Assembly (NCBI GenBank): GCA_943788645.1
Contig: CALSRC010000001.1
Coordinates: 310,001 to 374,000 of the forward strand
Length of the DNA: 64,000 bases
From: UA16 sp002292325
GTDB lineage: Bacteria > Bacteroidota > Bacteroidia > Flavobacteriales_D > Sanyastnellaceae
Direction of reading: 5' to 3'
The position numbers and the translations under genes are program-made. Every line of letters starts with the position of its first letter. The first letter of the stretch is position 1. Of the stretch, positions 35,051-46,700 are shown piece after piece. Under the pieces are notes generated by a model. That model ran no database searches. It saw only the letters and a program-made list of their open reading frames with translations, and was not told the origin of the DNA.

Positions 35051-38000
35051 AGCGCAGAGCGTTGTTTCGTTGGTACATTTTTCGTATCCCGGGCATGTAA
35101 TTTGAGGTAATTCAAAATTCGAGCAAAGGTGCGGCCTTGGAAGAAAGGACTGTCCTCGTCTGGGATAAATGCTGCGATGAGTTTATCCCCTTTCAATACG
35201 ATTTTAACCATCCCCAGATGTTCAGCTAGCCATCGGAGACGAATGGTTTCAATGAGGTCTTCCGTTTCCTTGGGAAGCGGTCCGAAGCGATCTTCCAGAC
35301 GCTGTTTGAAGTGGGTGAGGTCCGCAGCTTTATCCAGATCATCGAGTTCGCGGTACAACGAAATGCGCTCGGGGATGTCCGCGACGTAATGGTCGGGAAT
35401 CATGAGGGCAAAATCGGTTTCAATGACTGCCTCCCTCACATAACGCTGATCAGCTTTTCCTTCTTCATCGAACAACTCGGAAAAGGATTCTTCCTTGAGT
35501 TCTTGAACGGCCTCTCCGCAAGGATTTTTTGATACATATCAAAACCCAATTCAGAGATGAATCCACTTTGCTCTCCACCGAGGAGGTCTCCGGCTCCACG
35601 GATGTCCAAGTCCCCGCATAGCGATTTGGATACCGCTTCCCAAGTCGCTGAACTGTTCGATGGCTTGAAGCCGTTTCCGGCTTTCATCAGGCAGTAAGCT
35701 CAGAGGAGGCGATAGCAAATAACAGAATGCTTTTTTGTTCGAACGTCCGACTCGGCCGCGCAGTTGGTGCAAGTCACTCAGACCAAATTGATGTGCGTCA
35801 TTAATAATCATGGTATTAGCATTACTAATATCAATGCCAGATTCGATAATTGTAGTGGCTACGAGGACATCAAACGCGCCGTCGATGAAGCGCGCCATCA
35901 TGTCCTCAAGTTGTTTTCCGTCCATTTGTCCGTGACCGATTCCGACTCGTGCTTCAGGAACGAGGCGTGTGATCATTCCGGCCACCTCTTGAATGTTTTT
36001 GACGCGGTTGTTGACAAAGTATACTTGACCGCCACGGCTCAATTCGTAGGACACAGCATCCCGAATGATTTCTTCGTTAAATGGAGAAAGCGCGGTCTCT
36101 ACCGGTTGACGATTGGGGGGTGGCGTGGCGATGGTGCTGAGGTCGCGGGCACCCATGAGGCTAAACTGCAAGGTCCTGGGAATGGGAGTGGCTGTAAGCG
36201 TCAGCGTATCTACGTTGGCGCGGAGCGTTTTGAGCTTGTCTTTGACCGCGACACCGAATTTTTGTTCTTCATCTATGACCAGTAAACCGAGGTCTTTGAA
36301 TTGAACCCGTTTTCCAACGAGTGCATGCGTCCCGATGAGTATGTCGACCTGACCCGCCTCCAATTTCTTTAGGGTTTCCGTCAGCTTTTTACCGGTTTTG
36401 AATCGGTTGATGTAGTCGACAGTGACCGGGAAATCGCGCAGTCGACGAGCGAAACTCCGATAGTGCTGCATGGACAAAATGGTCGTCGGAACGAGCACAG
36501 CAACTTGTTTTCCATCTGCTGCGGCTTTGAATGCTGCGCGGATGGCTACTTCTGTTTTTCCGAAGCCAACGTCACCGCATACCAATCGGTCCATGGGGGT
36601 GCTACGCTCCATGTCTTTTTTAACGGCTTGGATGGCAGCGTGTTGATCCGGCGTCTCCTCAAACATGAAGCTTGCCTCCAGTTCATGGAGCATGTAATTG
36701 TCCGGAGAAAACGAAAATCCTTTTGAGCTTTTACGTTTCGCATATAACTTCAACAAATCAAAAGCGAGCTCTTTGACCCTCGACTTGGTTTTGGCCTTTG
36801 TAGCCGCCCATGTGCCCGTACCCAGTTTGCTGATTTTCGGCTTTGTCCCCTCCTTCGATGAATACTTTGAAATACGATGCAACGAATGGATATTCACATA
36901 AAGTACATCACCTCCCTTGTAGCTGAGGCGAATGGCCTCCTGTTCCTTACCGTTAACATCGATTTTTTGAAGTCCTCCGAATTGTCCTATTCCGTGGTCA
37001 ATGTGGACGACATAGTCTCCTGGTTGCAAGGCAGATAACTCCTTCAGTGTAAGCGCTTGCTTGCTTTTTTTGAAGCCCTCTTTCAACCTGAATCGATGGT
37101 AACGCTCAAACAGCTGGTGATCTGTGTACACCAATAACTTGAGCTGTTTGTCCACAAAGCCTTGGCTCAACTCAATTGGAATCGGATGGTGAGGAACCTC
37201 GGCTTCTCTGTCTGCGAAAATGTCGTGAAGGCGCTCAATTTGCGTAGCCTGACCGGCGACGATTACGTTGTGATATCCTTGTCGGTGGTTGGCCTGCAAA
37301 TTGGAGGCAATGAGGTCGAAATTTTTATTGAAACTCGGTTGTGGAATCATGTCCCAGTCAACGACCAATCGTTCCGTGAATGTCGTGCCTCCATCGAATT
37401 CTAAAACGTGGAAAGGCTTGAGCAAAGGAAGTAGGAGATCGGGTGCTATGAACAGCTTGTCTGGAGGGGTAAATTTGAGTGAATCGCTTACGCGTTCGAA
37501 GGCGCTCTCGGCACGTTCCATGGTTTTGAGGAGGTGCTGCTCCGTGCGCTTTGCATCGGCAAGCCAGATGCGAGTTTCTGCAGGAATAAAATTGAATATG
37601 GGCTCAACGGATTCATGGAGCGTTTGGTCTCCAATGTTCGGCACCACAACTGCTCGAGTCATTTTATTGACACTGAGTTGACTAATTGGATCGAATTTCC
37701 GGATGGATTCCACTTCATCACCAAAAAACTCAATGCGGTACGGGTGATCGAAAGAATAGGAGAAGACGTCCACAATTCCACCGCGGACGGCGTATTGTCC
37801 CGGTTCGTATACAAAATCAACTTTGTGAAATCCGTACTCAATGAAGACTTCGTCTAAGAAGTCAAGGGTGTATTTTTCACCGATGGCCAAAGCAAAGGTT
37901 TGCTCAGACAGTTCTCGCTTGCTGATGACCCGTTCGGCGATGGCTTCCCCAAATGTGACGATGGCCAATCCTTTGCCGTGTCGATTGATTTCATTCAGCA

Positions 38001-38372
38001 CTTCGGCACGCATGGCGATATTCGCATTTTCCGTTACCTCTTCTTGGTAGGGGACCCTCGCTGATCTTGGAAAAATAAAACACGGTGGGTGTCCCCAATG
38101 AGCTGTTCAAGGTCATTGAGAAAATAAGCAGCCGATTCCTTGTCATCCAGGATGAAAAGGTGGCTTGGCTCATGATCTTCCGAATTGGACGAGCCAGAAT
38201 GCGATGAGGAACTGTCTTCGGATGAATGCATCAATGCAGAGGCGAGCATCGTGGTGGCTGAACCAACAATGCCTTTTAATTCTGTTTTTGAGGCCTCTTC
38301 CGTCCACGCCGCCTTTACGAGCTGAGAGCGCGGATCGGATCGATAAAAATTGAGGAGGTCGTTGACGCGCAT
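35047..38372 (-). CDS. mfd: Transcription-repair coupling factor, frameshifted three times
   Basis: Mfd removes stalled RNA polymerase from DNA lesions and recruits UvrA. The reconstructed protein has about 1107 residues. It holds a UvrB-like N-terminal module (YEPGQYAVRGGIVDVFSY), the polymerase-interaction domain (GDYVVHIDHGIGQFGGLQKI), the translocase with Walker A DRLVCGDVGFGKTEVAIRAA and box DEEQ in LLVIDEEQKFG, and the TRG and C-terminal domains (GDLDIRGAGDLLGGEQSG). Frame breaks are at 38069-38070 (one C lost on the coding strand), 35612-35615 (one extra G) and 35512-35517 (two bases extra or one lost). The span length agrees with that sum. The start is the ATG at 38372, 21 bases after a perfect -7 box. 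Confidence 0.92.
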
Positions 38373-38393
38373 AAATGGCCGAATCAGAGGCTG

Positions 38394-38401
38394 CAAAGTT
38401 A
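38394..38401 (-). promoter_or_regulatory. -7 promoter box of mfd
   Basis: On the minus strand, TAACTTTG matches TAnnTTTG exactly. It lies between fbp and mfd, 21 bases before the mfd ATG. No good -33 element was located; it would fall in the 3' end of fbp. Confidence 0.4.
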
Positions 38402-38420
38402 GCGGGTCAACCTAAGGATT

Positions 38421-39443
38421 TCACGAAGATTTCGCGTCGGATATCCAACACGAACGTAAACCTTGAATCATGTTGACGCTGCCTACATAAAATGGCGAAC
38501 GCTCATGCAGGTGGTTGGGCTGGCGGGTTAGAATTTCGCCGTGGTTATCTTCCGCAAGCCCTCCAGCCTGCAATGCGATGAATGCCAAGGGATTGCATTC
38601 ATACATAAGCCGTAGTTTTCCTTCGGGATTGTGGGTGGTGCTGGGATACAAATAGACGCCTCCTTTGATGAGGTTCCGGTGAAAGTCGGTCACCAAACTC
38701 CCGATGTAACGCCCTTTCAGTCCCGTGCCCTTGGTTTCACGGCAGCCTGAGATGAATAGTTTAATTGCATTAGGCGAGGCGTCCAATAGCGCGTCATTGA
38801 TGGAATAAACGGTCCCAGATTCCGGAAACACCATGCCCGGGTGAGAGAGAAAGAACTCACCAACGGCCGGATCCAGCGTAAAACCATTGACACCGCTCCC
38901 CGTGGTGTAGACAAGCATGGTGGACGAACCGTATAGAATGTAGCCCGCTACGACCTGCTCTGTTCCAGCTTGGAGGAAGTCCTGATCGGATAGAGGCTCC
39001 CCGAGCGGAGTCACCCTGCGATAGATACTGAAGATGGTACCGATTGAAACATTGACATCGATGTTGGAGCTCCCGTCCAACGGATCAATCATCACAACGT
39101 ATTTGCCGCTTCGACCCTCATCGCCGCACAGGATGTAATCCTCTTGTTCTTCCGACCCAATGCCAGCGACAGATTTGCCCGCTGTGAGGATGCGCATAAA
39201 CGTTCGATCCGCAAAAACATCCAATTTCTGTTGGGACTCGTTGTGCGTGTTTTGAGTTCCAGATGCACCCAAGATTCCTGCAAGTCCCGCTCGGTTGACT
39301 TGGTGGTTGACAATCTTTGCAGCGACACCGATGTCGGTTAGCAGACGGGTGAGTTGTCCGGACACAAACGGGAATTCCGCTTGAGTATCCATGATGAACT
39401 CTTGAAGTGTAATGGCTTTTGACATCGCTTGGATTTTGTTCAT
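38421..39443 (-). CDS. fbp: Fructose-1,6-bisphosphatase, class I
   Basis: This enzyme hydrolyses fructose-1,6-bisphosphate to fructose-6-phosphate, a committed step of gluconeogenesis. DPLDGSSNIDVNVSIGTIFS is the metal-binding signature, and KLRLMYECNPLAFIALQAGG is the substrate and metal site near the C-terminus. ILGASGTQN and GIGSEEQED are the conserved N-terminal and catalytic Glu segments. Two starts are possible: the ATG at 39443 (MNKIQAMSKAITL) or at 39425 (MSKAITLQEFI). Both give near-normal lengths of 340 or 334 residues. It follows rsmA by 44 bases and precedes mfd. Confidence 0.96.
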   Translation of the reverse strand: MNKIQAMSKAITLQEFIMDTQAEFPFVSGQLTRLLTDIGVAAKIVNHQVNRAGLAGILGASGTQNTHNESQQKLDVFADRTFMRILTAGKSVAGIGSEEQEDYILCGDEGRSGKYVVMIDPLDGSSNIDVNVSIGTIFSIYRRVTPLGEPLSDQDFLQAGTEQVVAGYILYGSSTMLVYTTGSGVNGFTLDPAVGEFFLSHPGMVFPESGTVYSINDALLDASPNAIKLFISGCRETKGTGLKGRYIGSLVTDFHRNLIKGGVYLYPSTTHNPEGKLRLMYECNPLAFIALQAGGLAEDNHGEILTRQPNHLHERSPFYVGSVNMIQGLRSCWISDAKSS

Positions 39444-39487
39444 TTCAAAACCAAAGCGAATATAGGGCAACTCCTATAGGAAGGGCG

Positions 39488-40279
39488 TTAGCCTGTTGGA
39501 ATGGAATCAGCTAATTGAAGGAATTGTCCTGGAGACAACTGCTCTGCTCTCAGCCCAAGAAAATCAGGATGCACGCCGTCGATGATCAGACCTCCAGATT
39601 TGAGCGCATTTCGCAATGTTTTTCGTCGTTGATTGAAGGCTGCCTTCGTGATTCGTTTGAGGTGGGCGTAGTTAATGTGATCTGTGGATTCAGTCTTTTG
39701 GGTCAAACGCAGGACACCACTTTGCACTTTGGGTGGAGGAGTAAAAACATGCGGTGGAACAGTAAAAAGGTATTCCGCGTGGTAAAATGTCTGCACCAAC
39801 ACACTGAGAATTCCGTACGTCTTGGAACCGTGGGGAGCACAGATTCGCTCAGCTACTTCTTTTTGAAACATTCCCACGAGTTCCGTGCCTCTCTCACGCC
39901 AGTCCAAAAACTTAAAAAGAATCTGCGAACTGATGTTGTAAGGGAAGTTGCCAGCAACAATGATGTTTCCCGAAGGAGCGAGTTCAGACTCTTTCATCGC
40001 GAGGAAGTCCGCCTGTACAACTTGATTGGATTCAATCCATGGCGCTTCTTTTAAAAACGCAACACTTTCTTTATCTACTTCGAGCGCCAAAACGGCCTGA
40101 CCAAACCGGTGGACGAGGTGCCGAGTGAGGGCACCTGTTCCGGGACCGATTTCTAACAGGTTGGATCCTTGTTGCACGCTTTGAATGGACTCGACAATTC
40201 TCAATGCAACACTCTCATCGTTTAAAAAGTGCTGACCAAGGTGCTTCTTTGCCTTGACCCCATGGGATTTATGCGCCAT
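39488..40279 (-). CDS. rsmA: 16S rRNA (adenine1518/1519-N6,N6)-dimethyltransferase
   Basis: RsmA (KsgA) dimethylates two adjacent adenines near the 3' end of 16S rRNA late in small-subunit assembly. The start MAHKSHGVKAKKHLGQHFLND is typical, so I use the ATG at 40279. The longer open frame upstream is the tail of a damaged DUF4286 gene. The SAM-binding motif is LEIGPGTGALTRHL, and the catalytic NFPYNISSQIL (NxPY type) lies near residue 105. The length of 263 residues is normal. It is the second gene of a run DUF4286-rsmA-fbp. Confidence 0.95.
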   Translation of the reverse strand: MAHKSHGVKAKKHLGQHFLNDESVALRIVESIQSVQQGSNLLEIGPGTGALTRHLVHRFGQAVLALEVDKESVAFLKEAPWIESNQVVQADFLAMKESELAPSGNIIVAGNFPYNISSQILFKFLDWRERGTELVGMFQKEVAERICAPHGSKTYGILSVLVQTFYHAEYLFTVPPHVFTPPPKVQSGVLRLTQKTESTDHINYAHLKRITKAAFNQRRKTLRNALKSGGLIIDGVHPDFLGLRAEQLSPGQFLQLADSIPTG

Positions 40280-40658
40280 GCAATTCAGTTTTTGGAAGAC
40301 GCCGCCCTCTGCGATGAACTCGCCTTCTTCTACGACATGCAGCACTGTGCGAAAGCCGGTGCTCCTTCGCCGAAATGTTCTAGGTACTGTTGCTGCTAAG
40401 TCACGGGCATGATGTGATTGATATTCTTGGAATTTTCTATGGTATCGGCGAAATATTGAACGCTAATGTGTACGTTTCGCGTGATTCGTCGAGCATTCTA
40501 CAAATTTTATAGCCAGAAAAGCAATCAGTGGAAAAAATTTTTGGGATGTGTTCTTCGCGCATGTATGCTAACCAATCCTCGTATATCAAGGCATCCACGC
40601 TATACGTAACATTGTATAAAATCCGGTTTGACCGACGGTTAATAGAATTTTGTCGCAT
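40280..40658 (-). pseudogene. DUF4286 family small protein gene, multiply frameshifted
   Basis: The first frame reads ILYNVTYSVDALIYEDWLAY and MREEHIPKIFSTDCFSGYKI, a strong match to DUF4286 (small cytoplasmic proteins of about 100 residues with an HIP motif, function unknown). After NISPIP the frame is broken. The rest is recovered only by moving between frames: QYFADTIEN, then YQSHHA, then YLEHFGEGAPAF, then FRTVLHVVEEGEF, the last joining the rsmA frame. At least three or four indels fall within about 200 bases. Either the gene has decayed or the read quality here is poor. The first is possible because this gene is not known to be essential. The start near 40658 is uncertain. Confidence 0.6.
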
Positions 40659-40661
40659 TGG

Positions 40662-40696
40662 TTTGGTGGTTTATCGAGATTTTTCTTGTATATTCG
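40662..40696 (+). promoter_or_regulatory. Possible promoter of the giant repeat protein gene
   Basis: TTTG at 40662-40665 and TATATTCG at 40689-40696 (one mismatch to TAnnTTTG) are 23 bases apart. The ATG of the repeat-protein gene is 29 bases downstream. Confidence 0.3.
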
Positions 40697-40725
40697 AATT
40701 CTGAAATCTTAACCAAGATAAAGTG

Positions 40726-43700
40726 ATGCGAACACTTTTCCTCTCCCTGCTCTGTTTATTTGGAGCTCTTAACGGTCCTGCAAGCGCAGGATCCAGGCAT
40801 CGCCTATCAGGCGGTTGCCCGTGATGCTGATGGCGATCCCTGGCGGACGCCGAACTTGATGTCGCGTTACCCTTATGGGTCGACGACGCCGTCTTGTGGC
40901 AAGAATCACATGCCAGTGTATTAACCTAACCAATTCGGCAACCTTGCCCTCACCATCGGTGATGGCGCGGTTACTCCCGGTTATCGACGCCCTGGCGCTG
41001 TGGACTGGTCTGCTGCTGGTTTGCACTTCGGTATAGAAGTGGATGCTGGAGCCGGTTACGCTTCCTTCGGGGACGTAGACGTACAGGCTGTTCCAATCGC
41101 AATGTATGCGTTGAACGGGCAGGAAGAAGAGATTGCTGCACTGCAGACTCAATTGGATAACCTCGGAGGAGACGTTTCGGCGTTAACTTCTGATTTGTCC
41201 GACGCGGTCTCAAACAGTGAAAGCGAAGATGCTTACTTGTTGGGCTTGATTCAAGCCAACGACGGTGACATCTCTGTTTTGCAATCAAGTGTCGCTGCCA
41301 ATACCGCCGACCTCGGCGATCTATTGACAGTAATTGCTGTTGGTCCTTCTGGTATTACAGTAGAAGACCTCACAGTGACGGGCGACTTGGACATCACCGG
41401 AGTTTTCGGTGCTGCAACAGGCCTGTTCAACTACTTGAGCGCAAACAATGCTGACTTTGAAGACATGATTGCTGAGGCTGCTCAAGTTGAGCAACTGACC
41501 TTCTTTGATGGTCATGCTTTGGGGTCTGAGTCTTCTTTGGACATTGACGGTACGCTGAACGTAGATGGTGAGACCACTATGAACAGTGACTTGAGCGTGA
41601 ACGGAACCATTTATAACAATGGTTTGGAACTCGCTACTGTACCATACGTTGACGCTGGAGATGCTACAAATGCTGAGGCTATTGCCGACGAAGCTGATGC
41701 TCGTGGTGAAGCGGATGATGCATTGCAACTGCAAATCTCTTCGAACGATGGAGATATTTCTGCATTGCAAGCTGGCGACGTGCTTCTTCAAGGAGCCATC
41801 AACGGTGTTGCTGCTGATGTAGCAACAAACGCTGGTGACATTGCTACGAACGCTTCAGGCATTTCAACCAATGCTGGCGCGATCAGCGCGAACGCTGGTG
41901 ACATTGCTGCCAACGCGGGTGATATTTCTACAAACGCGGGAGCGATTGCTGACGAAGCTACGGCTCGCAGTGAAGCTGACGATGCGCTGCAATTGCAAAT
42001 CACGTCGAACGACGGTGAGATTGCTGCCAACGCATCAGGTGTGTCAACCAACGCTGGCGCTATCAGTGCAAATGCAGGTGACATCGCAACGAATGCTGGT
42101 GACATTTCTACCAACGCTTCAGGCGTATCAACCAACGCTGGTGCAATAAGCACGAATGCTGGTGACATCGCTACGAACGCTGGTGACATTTCTACCAACG
42201 CTTCAGGCGTATCAACCAACGCTGGTGCAATAAGCACGAATGCAGGTGGTATTTCTGACAACGCTTCCGACATTGATGACAATTTATTCCGAATCGCGGC
42301 ATCTGCTGCGGACATGGGTTTCAATACATCAACTGTTGGTCAAGTTGATGACGTACCACAACACCCGGGTTATGCCGGTGCGGAATACCTTGGTGCCGAC
42401 GATAACTTGATCGCTGCCGATATGGCTTTGGACGCTGCTTTAGATGCAAATGCTGACGCGGATGCTCTTTTGGCCGCGGACGTTGCCGGCAATACAACTG
42501 ATATCGCTACCAACGCTGGTGACATTTCTACAAACGCGGGAGCGATTTCCACAAACGCTGGAAACATTGCTACAAATGCAAGTGGAGTTAGCGCCAACGC
42601 TGGAGCAATCTCTACCAATGCTGGAGCGATTTCCACAAACACTGGAAACATCTCTACCAACACTGGAAACATCGCTACAAACGTTACTGCCATTGGCGAA
42701 AACGCTGCGGCGATCGATTCAACAGGTGATGCATCTGTTGCGATGGATGTGATTTTGCAATCAAATATTGCTGCTGAGGAAGCTGCACGTGTTAGTGCGG
42801 TGAGTAACCTTCAGTCTCAAGTGGACGGTAATGATGGCGATATCTTGGGTCTTCAACAAGGTCTTGCAAGTGAAATCTCTGCTCGTCAGTTTGGTGATGC
42901 TGCGAACGCTAACGCAATCGGAGCCAACACAGCAAACTTGAACGCTGAGATTCAAAATCGTGCAGATGCAGACTCTGATCTGTCTGATTACGATGCTTAT
43001 TTACTTGGTTTAATCGAGAACACAGCAAACACACCTTTGGATGTTGAGAACATCTTGGAGGGCATGGATTATTTTGACGACAATGGAGCTGCGACAGTGA
43101 ACCTGGAAGCAGGATGGACTCTCGTTGACTTCGGAAACGCTCAAATCCAAGCAAGTACTTCTTCATTCGATGCGGTTGATGCTCAGCACGCTGACATCGA
43201 TGACTTGGAAGTACAGAATGTTGAAGTGGAGAGTAATTTGGTTTCACCAGCTGGTACAATTGGCCAGTTGGATGCAACGGACTTAACTGTTTACCAGACT
43301 TCTGATTTGCAAGGAGCCGTTACAGCTGGATCTACTTTGGATGTAACAGGTGCAACCACACTTAACTCAACCCTTAATGTCGCTGGGGAGACGACGCTAG
43401 GAGCTGACGTAAGTGTTACAGGTGATGTTACCGTTTCAGGTAACGTAACAGCAGCAAACGCTACTGCGCCTAACCACCTCGCATCATTTGAGCAGTTAAC
43501 GGAGGCTGCCGATTCATTGCAAGAAAACATTGAAGACGAAGAAGCTCGCGCACTGGCTGCCGAAGGCTTGTTGAACGCTCGTGCCGACTCTTTAGCTGGC
43601 GCTGTTGCCTCAAACGACGGAGACATCACTGCTCTTGAAGGTCGTATGACAACAGCTGAAGGCGACATTGACGACGCTGAGCAAGACATCGACGACCTGG

Positions 43701-46700
43701 AAGGTCGCATGGACGATGCCGAAACACGAGGAGACTCTTTGGCCGATGCGATTGCGAATAATGATACTGACATTCAAGACTTGAGAGATGATCTCAATAC
43801 AGAAATCAGCGCCACGAATGATGACGTTGACGATTTGAACGACCGAGCTGACTCTTTGGCTTTGGCTGTATCTGGAAACGACGGAGACATCTCTGCTCTT
43901 GACGGTCGAGTGACTGCGAACGAAGGTGATATTACTTCCTTAGAAGGTCGTATGACCACTGCTGAAGGTGATATTGATGACGCTGAGCAAGATATCGACG
44001 ACCTGGAAGGTCGAATGGATGCTACTGAGACTCGTTCTGACTCAATCGTTGGTGCTGTTGCTTCAAACGACGGAGACATTACTGCTCTTGAAGGTCGTAT
44101 GACGACTGCTGAAGGCGACATTGACGACGCTGAGCAAGACATTGACGACGCTGAGCAAGACATTGACGACCTGGAAGGTCGAATGGATGCTACTGAGACC
44201 CGCTCTGACTCAATCGTTGGTGCTGTTGCTTCAAACGACGGAGACATCACTGCTCTTGAAGGTCGTATGACCACTGCTGAAGGCGACATTGACGACTTGG
44301 AGGGTCGAATGGATGCTTCTGAGACTCGCGCTGACTCTATCGTTGCTGCAGTTGCTTCTAACGATACAGACATCGACAACTTGCAGGACGAGTTGGATGC
44401 AACTCAGAACGGTGCTGGTTTGAACGCTGACGGCACTTACACTGCTGACGCTGCTTCCAACTACATCGCCTCTTCTTCAGATTTGGCTGATGCGGACAGC
44501 GACTTGGATGCTGCGTTGAAGTCTGAAGTTGACCGGGCCATCGCACGTGAGGACTCGATCATTGATGTTCTGTATTGGAACCTTGATGGCAGTGAGCTTT
44601 CCTTGGACGCTGGAATCGATAACATCGAAATCCCAGGAACGGATATCTATGCTCGTAATCTTGAAGCTGTGAATACAGTATCAGGTGACTTGGGTGACTT
44701 CGAAGTAATTGCTGCTGACGAAGGTGATATCAATGAATTGGAAACAGATGATATTTCCAACTCTGGTAAGATCACCACTCAGACATTGTGGTGGACAAAC
44801 GGTCGTGCCGTTGGTTCAAACAGTGAAACTGACTTGGACGGTACGTTGAACGTTGACGGTGTGACCACGATGAACGACAGCTTGGATGTTGACGGAAACG
44901 CGGTATTCCACAGCAACACCCAAACAGACGGAAATGCAGACGTAGACGGAGCCTTAGACGTTGACGGAGCTACTACGTTAAATAGTACATTGGACGTTGA
45001 CGGTCAAGCAGACTTCCATGACGATGTAAATATTGACCTCGACCTTGATGTTGACGGTGTATCTAACTTGGACAACACAGACATCGACGGTACGTTGGAT
45101 GTTGACGGTCAGGCCGACTTCCATGACAATGTGAACATCGACCTCAACGCGAACGTTACCGGAGACCTGGACGTTGACGGTGTATCTAACTTGGATGTTA
45201 CAGACATCGACGGTACGTTGGATGTTGACGGTGACACTGAGATGGATACTGTAAACGTTGCTGGATCATTGACTGTAGCAGACAACACTGTCTTGAGCTC
45301 TGATTTGGACGTTGACGGTGTATCTAACTTGGATGTTACAGACATCGACGGTACGTTGGATGTTGACGGTGACACTGAGATGGATACTGTAAACGTTGCT
45401 GGATCATTGACTGTAGCAGACAACACTGTCTTGAGCTCTGATTTGGACGTTGACGGTGTATCTAACTTGGATGTTACAGACATCGACGGTACGTTGGATG
45501 TTGACGGTGACACTGAGATGGATACTGTAAACGTTGCTGGATCATTGACTGTAGCAGACAACACTGTCTTGAGCTCTGATTTGGACGTTGACGGTGTATC
45601 TAACTTGGATGTTACAGACATCGACGGTACGTTGGATGTTGACGGTGACACTGAGATGGATACTGTAAACGTTGCTGGATCATTGACTGTAGCAGACAAC
45701 ACTGTCTTGAGCTCTGATTTGGACGTTGACGGTGTATCTAACTTGGATGTTACAGACATCGACGGTACGTTGGATGTTGACGGTGACACTGAGATGGATA
45801 CTGTAAACGTTGCTGGATCATTGACTGTAGCAGACAACACTGTCTTGAGCTCTGATTTGGACGTTGACGGTGTATCTAACTTGGATGTTACAGACATCGA
45901 CGGTACGTTGGATGTTGACGGTGACACTGAGATGGATACTGTAAACGTTGCTGGATCATTGACTGTAGCAGACAACACTGTCTTGAGCTCTGATTTGGAC
46001 GTTGACGGTGTATCCAACTTGGATACGACTGACATCGACGGTTCATTGAACGTACAAGACATGGCTACATTCCAGAAGAATGTTCAGATCAACGACAGCT
46101 TGAACGTTACCAACGATGCTCACATCGGTGGCAACTTCCAGGTTGACTTGAATTCTGACCTCGACGGTATGTTGGATGTTCAAGGTGCGACTAACATGCA
46201 GTCTACGTTGACTGTGGCTGGCGCTGCTGACTTGAACAGCACGTTGGACGTTGACGGCGACACTCAGTTGGATACGACAAACATCGACGGCATGTTGACT
46301 GTACGAGACGACGCTGACTTGAACGCTGACTTGGACGTTGACGGTGTATCCAACTTGGATACGACTGACATCGACGGTTCATTGAACGTACAAGACATGG
46401 CTACATTCCAGAAGAATGTTCAGATCGACGACAGCTTGAACGTTACCAACGATGCTCACATCGGTGGCAACTTCCAGGTTGACTTGAACTCTGACCTCGA
46501 CGGTATGTTGGATGTTCAAGGTGCGACTAACATGCAGTCTACGTTGACTGTGGCTGGCGCTGCTGACTTGAACAGCACGTTGGACGTTGACGGCGACACT
46601 CAGTTGGATACGACGAACATCGACGGCATGTTGACTGTACGAGACGACGCTGACTTGAACGCTGACTTGGACGTTGACGGTGTATCCAACTTGGATACGA

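Noticed and set aside
41000..41002. GTG as start codon of the giant protein
   Set aside because: It is the valine in RPGAVDWS. The conserved domain and a signal peptide continue upstream once three indels are corrected.
45164..45991. Evenly spaced near-identical repeats that might suggest a CRISPR array
   Set aside because: The units are 138 bp, contiguous, without unique spacers, and all in one coding frame. No cas genes are near.
45109..46062. A 317-codon minus-strand open frame made of regular repeats
   Set aside because: It is the antisense shadow of the 138-bp repeats of the giant protein. The period is a multiple of three, so antisense frames stay open. There is no start signal or family match.
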